A stretch of 64,000 nt of DNA from Liolophura sinensis (taxonomy: Eukaryota; Mollusca; Polyplacophora; Chitonida; Chitonidae), in the NCBI RefSeq assembly GCF_032854445.1, contig NC_088307.1:14954017-15018016 (forward strand). The letters are read 5' to 3'. The position numbers were made by a program, and so were the translations under genes. This document shows, one piece after another, positions 56,456-64,000 of this stretch (its first letter is position 1; each line of letters starts with the position of its first letter). The notes under the pieces were generated by a model that searched no databases, was not told where the DNA came from, and saw nothing but the letters and a program-made list of their open reading frames with translations.

Positions 56456-59400
56456 GTAAGCAAGTGTTTGGATCTGAAATCATATTTAATACCTCATCCT
56501 TAAACAAAATTGAGGGTCTCCATGGGGCGAGGTGGTGACTCAAGAGCCTCTCACCAGTGCGGTGAGTCCAACTCGTGCTGGCTTCCGCTCCGGCTGTGCG
56601 TGAGAAGGTCTGACTACAACCTGTGGATGGACGTGAGTTCCCCCTGGGCCCTGCTCCGTTTCCTCCCACCATAATGTTGGCCACTGTTATATAAGTGAAA
56701 TATTCTCGAGCACAACGTATAACACCAATCAGCTAAATAAATGAATCAAACCTGCAAACCAAAGTGCAAGGTTATTTTTAAGAGAATCAGTCAGACATGT
56801 TTTTATACACATTGACTGAATATGAACAGCTTTCTTCCATGTGGTGACATTTCATAGCATCTATAAAACCATTTAAGATGCTTGTTGCATTGTGTCTCAT
56901 TTAATGTAACTACTCTTTTTTAAGAGTAGTTAACTCTCAATAAACTCTGGTCGGGAAATTCCCCCTGGCTCTGCTCGTTTCTCTTCTGTTTTGTTACCAA
57001 ACAGGCCACACCAAATCTATTTGTTGTTTTGTAAGTGGTAGGGTCAAGCAATGGAAAAAGAAAAGAAACATTTTTCCAGTTTTGTGTGGTTTTTTTTTAT
57101 CTCTTATCCAAAAAACGGTCTGCAAGCTCAACAAATAAAATGTTGTCACAAAAGGATAAATTAGAGCGAGTTTGATCTGGTGAATGTATTTGTTGTAGCC
57201 TGGAAAACTGACGGGGAATGTTGAGTCCGCGAACTTGACTGAATCAACAACAACACCACAGCCAGTGCCAGTGGCTCTCTTTGATGAACAAGGTTTCATC
57301 GGCACATACTCTAACAGGATGGTCTTGCCTCCTGAAAAGGTAATCTTTTAAGAATGTAAGAAAAATATTACAGTATATAGTATATTTATTTGGCACACGT
57401 CATGCCATTGACACCGGAATCTTCTGTGTTGCATGCAAGAAGTGAAACATTTTCGTGTTTCATTTGTTTCAAGAAAATAAAGTTACCTCATACATGTAAC
57501 TGTTAAATTTTATTCCCCTACACCGGTATTCCCTTACTTGTTAAGTCAGTTCCCTGTATGTGTAGGACCAAGTCATACTGACCGAACTGGTTTTTCTAGT
57601 ACTTAGGATCCTTCAAATTACCTCCCTTGAGCCAACTCACCCATGTGAAAGACTCAATCAAAATAGCTATTTTTCAGACGAGTGTTTAAGACAGAAATGT
57701 GCTTGTTCATAGTTGTATGTAACCAGTATTAGAATGAACTGAAAGAACCTGGGAAAAGCATAGTTTGAGTCTGCCTCACCTGGAGAGTGATAATTGTGAA
57801 AATTCTATTGTTTGCATAGCAGTAGAACTTAAACGCTGAATTTAGAGGGCATGCATGGGAGAGTTACAAGACAGTGGGCAGTGACCAGGAGATACTTTTA
57901 ATAGATGATAGCACCAATCAGAATTCCAAAGGTCAGTTTCAGGATGAACCAGATTTTTCTGAGGGGGATGTTTTCCAACTATGACATGTAATTTCTATGT
58001 GAAATGATGCATTACATTTTTCCCTTCAAACAGAGTTCCTACAGACAACTTCAAGAAGACATATGCACATGTAAAAGTCTGTAAGCCCTTGACATGCCAG
58101 AACGGAAAGCCAGATTTAAACATAGCAAAGCCGGAGATGGACACGATTTACATTTATACATGTACATGTACCTGGAGCTGGTGAGGGGGGAGGGGGGCTG
58201 TACTAGAATCACCCAGTCTGTCCGTCTGTCTGTCTGTAGACACGATTTTATCCGTGCATCTCCTCCCAAACTTTTGCGCCGATTTGGGTGAACTTACCTT
58301 ACATCTTGTGTATCATCTAAACTTGTGCCTGCTCAAGTTTAGTGGCAATCGTCTTATTAGGACTTAATAGTGTTTTTCCATGTCTTCAGATTTCCTCCAT
58401 GTGACTCTTCCTAATGTACTGAACCTATATCCATCAAACTTAGCATATTCCCTATAATGGTATCTTGTGCCGGTTTAAGTTTAATTTCAAGCGGGTAATT
58501 AATTTAATAATGGATTTCCTTGTACAGTGTAGTATCTTCTGATTGCTACATTTCTTCATTGTACCAGGAGAGCAATTATAAATACCGGTCAAATTATGTT
58601 CCTGTACAATAAACATTTCGTGTTATATGTTCTCACTCTTTAGCTGAATGGTACAAAATGGTCTTATTTCCACTGATTCGGCCAGGCAATGATTAAAAAA
58701 AATGATTGTTGCGGTCAACAACAGGGTTGTGGCGATTTAAAAAGCTGACGGACTGGTAAAATTCGAAAGCTATTAGTACTCTTTCGCTAGGATTAATTTT
58801 GGTAGGGGTACATGTCATTGTAAACGAGTGTATCTGTTTCGCTAAACTATTAAGCTTCTTTCTACTTTTGCGAGCTTTTATTTTTTTTTTTTTCGAGGAA
58901 GATTGTGTTGTATGTTTAACGGCTTTCATTTCTACAGTACCGTCACCAGGGTTCACCAAGTCGTACACTAGGCTGGCCTCGTACATTGTTAAGCAAATGT
59001 AGATTAAGCTTTTAACAAGGTATGAGGCTGTCTAGTCAGAGACTTCCGGCTTGTTGCTGCTGAAGCTGTGGGCGACTCTTTAATTCTTTGGCGGTTGCTA
59101 GCTCACTCAACTCAGCAGTTTGCAATGTTGTGTAAAGAACACACCCATCAATCCATTACACTATTTTTCTTGTATTTGTATCTTGTATTTTATGTATGAA
59201 ACACATGCCCTTGACTTAAATTGACTTACAGGTGTGTGTCGAGTTATATTTGAATACAGTTCTGTCCGGAAGTGAGCATAGTTCTTTGTTACAAAAGAAA
59301 AATGCAAAATTATTTGCATAGGGGTCTACTAGGCCTACATGTACTTTAGGGTATAAACCGAAGTGAAATTTTGGGCTAGTGAAATTTGATGAAGGCTTAT

Positions 59401-62154
59401 AATGCTGCAATTGCACTGCACAATAACCAGATCCCTTTTAAACCCATGGGTTCTAGGTTTCATTCATATCAGTTAAGGCTACGTCTCTTTGTATAATGGT
59501 ATATATTCTTCATACACGAAATTTGAAAAAGGCGAAGAAGATGTCAATGTAAAGTTACTTGATCTTTCTTTAACTTTGTTTCAACAGGTTGTCGAATCTC
59601 CTTCGTCAGTATGGCAGGAACACACAGTGGCTGGGGACACAACAGCCCCACCATTAGTGTACTTTGACAATGCTCTTGATGGTTCCATGAAAGAGGATTG
59701 TGAAACTTCTCAGAGTAACACTACACAAACACGAGTTAATGAGTCCAGCAGTGATCATGCAAGTGACCATGATACGGTGGACAGATTCTCTCCTCCATCC
59801 CCTGAGTGGGATGAGAAGGAGTCTTCAGAACAGTTTTCTCCTACAGAAGGATCTCGAAGAGGTAGACAACGGCGACGACAAAAACCGGCAATTAAGACTC
59901 AAACCTCCAAGGAGTACGTTTGTTATTGTGGACAGACGTTCACCTATCCTTCCAGGCTGAAGTCCCACATGTTTAAAGTTCATGGTCAGGGAAGCCATGC
60001 TGATGTCAGAGTAGATGATAAAAGACATGGCTGTACACAGTGTGGAGAAATGTTTCGGGTGCCATCAAGGTTGGAGTACCACATGTTCAAAGTACATGGG
60101 GTAGGAGATCCAGAGAAATTCAACATCAGCAGGAAGCCCCACACTTGCTCTTGTGGGCAGTCATTTAGCTGTCCTTCTCGCCTGAAGTCTCACATGTATA
60201 AAACACACGGGGAAGGAAGCCCCTTAGATGTTAAAGTTGACCATAAGAAACATATGTGTAAAGAGTGTGGAGAAATGTTCCGTGTACCTTCCAGATTGCG
60301 GTATCACATGTTCAAGGTTCACGGGGAAGGAAACCCCCAGGAATTCTGCATCAGGGCTAAGCCTCATTTCTGCACTGAGTGTGAAAAATCTTTTCACAGC
60401 AGAGCCCGGCTTCTCCACCATTTATTCCGTGCTCACCAGATTGGTGATGAATCAAATGTGTATCATAGGCAGAAGAAACACGTCTGTGATCAGTGCAGCA
60501 GACTCTTCCTCAGCCCCTCAAGACTCAAGTTCCACCTGTTTAAAGTTCATGGCATGGCTGACCCAGTAGACCTTCCTCATTTCCCCAAGAGGTATATTTG
60601 TATGACCTGTGGCAAAACATTTTCAAGCAAACAACGTCACAGACACCACCTCTTTAAAGAGCATGGGAAGGTGATGCTTCCTACTTATTCCAGCAAGCCA
60701 AGAACCATGTGTGTGACTCGTGTGGAAATTCTTTTCATAATCCTTCTCGACTTCGACTCCATCAGTACAAGGCACATGGAATAGGTAATCCTGCTGAACT
60801 ACCACAACCGCCAAAGCGGCACATGTGCGCCACATGCGGGAAAAGTGTCTCCAGTGCCGCCCGGCTTAAATACCACGCCTTCTATGTCCACCGGGAAGGG
60901 GAACCCCCCAAGATTCACTCTCCAGATAAAAAGTACATGTGTCAGATGTGTGGTATCGCCTTCATCAAGCCTTCGCGGCTTAAAGTCCACCTGTACAAGT
61001 CCCATGGTGAGGGAGAGCTTCCATCTCCGCCAAAGTCGCCCAATCCTTGCCCCATATGCGGGAAGAAACTGTCCTCTCAGTACATGTTGAATCGTCACGT
61101 GGCCCTCCATGTGAAAACAGGAAGTGATGACATCAGTGGTGAGGGTGAATCAGATCTTCACAAACAGTACGATAAACAGTATCCCTGCCTAACCTGTGGA
61201 AAAGTTTTTTGGAAGGCTTATCAACTCAATGCCCATTGTATTCAGCACCGTACGGAAAAGCCGTTTGAGTGCGATGAGTGTGGGAAGGCATTCAAACAGC
61301 GCTCACACTACAATGTTCATCTCCGAAGACACTCTGGTGAAAGACCGTTTTTGTGCGTCAAGTGTGGAAAGGATTTCATGACTTCACAGTCTCTAAAGCT
61401 TCACTCAGCGTCTCACACTGATGAACGTCCCTGGCTGTGCTGTTTCTGTGGAAAAGGGTTCAAAACCCGCATGACGCTGTACAGACACTCAAAGATCCAT
61501 GACAGTAACAGACCATTCAGATGTTTAGTATGCGACCAATGTTTTAGCAGCAGTGGTGGGTTAAAACGGCATATGAGAGTGCACAGTCCTGCAAGGGCAA
61601 GCACAGGAGCATTTACTGTCATCAAACCATTGAATGGAAAAGAGGTGTCTGATGAATGTGATGACGGTGATGGTGATACCTGTGGTAATATGAAAGAAGC
61701 TGTTAACAGGAACATAAAAGATGATGAGTCAGATGTTCATGATCAGAATGTAAGTGTGAATGACAGTCGAGTTAACGTGATGGACACTATGTCATATTCT
61801 GATAAAGATGATGACGTCAAAGATAATGTTGAAGAAACTGATAATGAGAACAATATGACTGACACATCAGATTTTGACGAAGATCAAAATGATCCGGAAG
61901 CTGATGAGAGGAGTGTCCTGGATGAAACGCGAGATGTTCATGATGATGAGGATGTCAGTGACATTTCCAAGGAAGCTGATCGCATCGATGCTCCAGATGA
62001 TGTATCCGATGAAAACGGAAACGACCACTATGATTGTGCTGATCCTGACGCTTATACAGAAGGCGAGGAACTTAGGAAGGAAAAGTCTAGCTTTAAAGCT
62101 AATAATGGTTTCGGTTTTTTTCAAGGAAATAAGCTGTCGACAGAGTCTGGATAA
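56207..62154 (+). CDS. ZF2: 16-finger C2H2 zinc-finger protein, one frameshift
   Basis: Coding exons 56207-56455, 57199-57339 and 59588-62154 join in phase; length ~985 residues if the frameshift is ignored. Residues 1-240 lack fingers and carry two sumoylation-type sites, VKKEPLE (15-21) and MKVEP (55-59). Fingers 1-10 (residues ~240-590) use H-x4-H spacing with xFKVHG(x)G linkers. Fingers 1 and 3 have only one residue between the cysteines (YVCYCGQTF, HTCSCGQSF). Fingers 11-16 (to ~795) are classical H-x3-H with TGEKP-like SGERPF and TEKPFEC linkers. A ~150-residue acidic tail rich in D/E/N follows. Probably a nuclear DNA-binding regulator. The frame slips at 60665-60667, where sister linkers have GGGG and this one GGG. 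Either one-base pseudogenisation or assembly error. Ortholog not identified. Confidence 0.85.
56513..56746 (+). mobile_element. SINE-A in ZF2 intron 1
   Basis: Diverged copy from GGGTCTCCATGGGGCGAGGT through GTTTCCTCCCACCATAATGT to CAATCAGCTAAATAAATGAA, 57 bp downstream of the exon 1 donor. The head has a deletion around the A box. Confidence 0.88.
57199..57339 (+). CDS. ZF2 exon 2
   Basis: 47 codons, phase 0: PGKLTGNVESANLTEST..., then PVALFDEQGFIGTYSN and MVLPPEK. TTGTAG acceptor, GTAATC donor. No known domain; low-complexity STTTPQPVPV in the middle. Assigned by phase and splice quality. Confidence 0.7.
57345..59587. other. ZF2 intron 2
   Basis: 2.2-kb intron. Contains a (TCTG)n run at 58217-58240 followed by ACACGATTTTATCCGTGCAT text that looks like part of an interspersed repeat, and GC-richer sequence near 59040 (AGACTTCCGGC). 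No other gene. Confidence 0.6.
59588..62154 (+). CDS. ZF2 exon 3 (all fingers, stop)
   Basis: Acceptor TCAACAG at 59587. It opens VVESPSSVWQEHTVAGD, then a Ser/Asp-rich stretch and a basic RRGRQRRRQKP cluster (possible nuclear localisation signal) before finger 1 at about 59914. Finger 16 (FRCLVCDQCF) ends near 61580. Stop TAA at 62152-62154. Frame changes once, at 60665-60667, between fingers 7 and 8. Confidence 0.88.
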
Positions 62155-62625
62155 AGTTAATTATGTACTCGCGTCTCTCAAAAACGTCTTGATTTGTGTA
62201 CCTGGAGTGTCCCCTTTTAAGCATGTTAAACCTGTACACTGAAAGTGTAGGATAGGTCTTCTATACATGCGTCCGTAGATGATCAGTCAAGCTGCCCGAT
62301 TGATTAATACTATAATAGAACATATGTCGTGATAATTGTACAAATGGTGATAATGTACATTTGGACAACTGTGCTGTATTATACGTACTGTAGGTCGAGC
62401 GTCATCATCGTAATTGCGGCAAATCATTCCTTGTGTGTAATCTGTATATTAGGCCGCCTAAGTGTGACAAAAGAAAAAGTTTAAACATTTTTGTTTAAAT
62501 GGTCTGAAGTTGTCTTATGCGACTTTCTTGTGCATGGTTGTTTCATTTTTGTGATTTTACTTATTTATTTATTTATTTTTTTATTTATTTATTTATTTAT
62601 TTATGTATTTAGTCCTTTATTCAAT
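62155..62625. other. ZF2 3' flank
   Basis: Likely 3' UTR. An (ATTT)n run at 62560-62605 precedes the next SINE. No clear AATAAA close to the stop. Confidence 0.5.
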
Positions 62626-62631
62626 AACGTT

Positions 62632-62877
62632 CGCCGGGGCCGAGGTTGTTATCTTGCTAGCGCTGCTCACGATCCAGGAGCCTCTCACCAATGTGGCCTC
62701 TCCTGCTGGCTCCCTCTCCGACCGTACGTAGGAAAGCCTGGCAGCAACATGCGGATGATCGTGGGTTTTCCCCGCGTCGTGGCATGTTTTCTTCCACCAT
62801 AATACAGGCCGCCGTCGTATAAGTGAAATATTCTTGAGTATGACGTAAAAAACCACTTAAATAAATAAATAAAAAAA
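62632..62877 (+). mobile_element. SINE-A, variant subfamily
   Basis: CGCCGGGGCCGAGGTTGTTA head (GGGGCCGAGG type, as at 34895), AGCCTCTCACCAATGTGG, CCGCCGTCGTATAAGTGAAA and an AAAT tail. The B-box region is shortened. Confidence 0.88.
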
Positions 62878-62879
62878 CT

Positions 62880-63650
62880 TTCACGTTAATACCTGGTGGA
62901 CAGTGTTTGGGGTGAAAGAAAATGGAAACAGGGAGAGATGGGTTTAAGCATGTGACATTCTTGTTTAGGGATCAATCAGCTGTTAGGAAGATCTGTTTTT
63001 TATGACAGCTTTAAACGTGTTTCACATAGTCAAAATCGTATAGAATCTAGGTGTCGAATCCGACATTCGTATACCAGAATACGGATTCGGCCTAAGAACG
63101 TGTTTGTTCGATGTGCGTAGTGTGTAGTTCCTTGTAATGGGCCTTGTTTGGCAAAGCACAGCCTATAATTCCTCAAACACCAGTCCATGTAAATAAGGTA
63201 TTGTTGTGAATGATGGCAGATTTGCAATTGCTGCTTTGTTCTGTTCAAACAATAAGTCACCTTCTTGGGGGGTGGGGGTGGGGTGCCGGGGTGGGGGATG
63301 CATGGATGGTCAGGAGAAGGTATTAATTTTGATCAGGCATTATACCACATGTGATTGCTGCTTAGCAATCAGTTCACCCAGTTGTGCTGTTTGTATTAAT
63401 GTGGAATCATCCATAATACGCTTGGTATAACCGTACACTGTCTTTTATTGACCACAGGCAGCGTGGAACACATGTAGGGCCACTTGTTTTCATATGTGTG
63501 TCGGTGATGTATATGTACTTACATGAACTATATGTACTAAGTTATCAAATAAATTGTTTTGTATTGCCCGTGTGTGTATGTTATGCAGGAAATGGTATTC
63601 ATTCTTTTGTACTTAATTTACGCGTTTCTTTAGGAGGACACTCGCGGCAT
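62880..63650. other. No gene seen
   Basis: Contains the G-rich tract listed separately. Otherwise no recognised feature. Confidence 0.45.
63267..63298 (+). other. G-quadruplex candidate
   Basis: Five runs of four to six G separated by one to three bases (loops T, T, TGCC-type, T). It fits the canonical G4 pattern on the + strand, about 1.1 kb beyond the ZF2 stop. Confidence 0.8.
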
Positions 63651-63666
63651 ATCAGCATGAATATAT

Positions 63667-63789
63667 TTATTTATTTATTTGATTGGTGTTTTACGCCGTA
63701 CTCAAGAATATTTCACTTATACGACGGCTGCCAGCATTATGGTGGGAGGCCCGGGGGAAACCCACGACCATCCACAGGTTGCTGTCAAA
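63667..63789 (-). mobile_element. SINE-A, 5'-truncated, with 14-bp TSD
   Basis: ATTT tail, intact centre, ending CCACAGGTTGCTGTCAAA. CAGCATGAATATAT is duplicated at 63653-63666 and 63790-63803. About 14 bp (AAACCGGGCAGAG) are missing from the body, so this is either a sublineage or an internal deletion. Confidence 0.95.
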
Positions 63790-64000
63790 CAGCATGAATA
63801 TATACTTTCTCTTTGTTGCAGCTGAACAAGGTGGTTACTTAGAAAACTTACTTTTTGGAGAACATAACTATAGTTAACCGGAGAAAATAGTATGAAGTAT
63901 TAAAACACCAGACATAAAAACATCACGATACTAACAAAAACAAAATGAACAGATTCACTGCATTGGGATAATCAAAACTTTTGCTGGAATCTTTCCGGCT

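Noticed and set aside
55949-56503. 184-codon ORF as the true ZF2 first exon
   Set aside because: It crosses a 26-base poly-T and a clear TTCAG acceptor; ATG at 56207 within the spliced exon fits better.
59489-59587. ATG at 59489 as a start for ZF2
   Set aside because: The codons before 59588 are intronic: a pyrimidine-rich CAG acceptor ends at 59587 and exon 3 joins exon 2 in phase.

Overview
This is animal nuclear DNA, most likely from a mollusc or another lophotrochozoan. The genes are split by GT-AG introns. Two repeat-laden C2H2 zinc-finger loci and an arrestin-domain gene are present, and the window is sprinkled with tRNA-derived SINEs whose conserved centre resembles the Nin-type domain described from molluscs and other metazoans. 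Nothing bacterial, plasmid-like or phage-like was seen. Species cannot be decided from the sequence alone.

Layout. (1) 0-5.6 kb, + strand: a decayed multi-exon gene with a SET-domain (lysine methyltransferase, KMT5A/SETD8-like) signature, broken by a frameshift and stops. (2) 5.6-18.4 kb: almost pure repeat territory. It holds a SINE-B copy with a 100-bp duplication, a perfect 20-bp-arm hairpin, a ~69-bp tandem array, an interspersed repeat ending in an (AT)n tract, a 28-copy 83-bp satellite, the 3' end of a LINE, and a 31-bp minisatellite whose unit carries a tRNA A-box-like motif. (3) 18.5-31.6 kb, - strand: an arrestin-domain-containing (ARRDC/alpha-arrestin) gene with six recognisable coding exons that join in phase. 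Its introns hold many SINEs, several with intact target-site duplications, and a 2.4-kb minisatellite with a 15-bp period. (4) 32-41 kb: a dead Ty3/gypsy reverse-transcriptase fragment, more SINEs, a 29-bp minisatellite, a 45-bp inverted repeat pair, and a second, oppositely oriented copy of the (AT)n-linked repeat. (5) 41.3-47.0 kb, + strand: a seven-finger C2H2 locus (ZF1) whose reading frame is broken several times. (6) 56.2-62.2 kb, + strand: a three-coding-exon C2H2 gene (ZF2) with 16 fingers, an acidic C-terminus and one probable single-base deletion.

The genes do not form a functional operon or pathway. ZF1 and ZF2 are neighbouring putative nuclear DNA-binding proteins of different finger architecture. 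The ARRDC protein would act in membrane-protein ubiquitination and trafficking. At least 18 copies of one SINE family (here SINE-A), plus two further tRNA-derived families (SINE-B and SINE-C), account for much of the non-coding structure.

The strongest things to follow up are the A-box minisatellite fused to SINE pieces, the ORF-preserving 15-bp minisatellite with an inserted SINE, the paired (AT)n-linked element, and the frameshift status of the two zinc-finger loci. I found no clear-cut new biological system. The most unusual material is repeat architecture.
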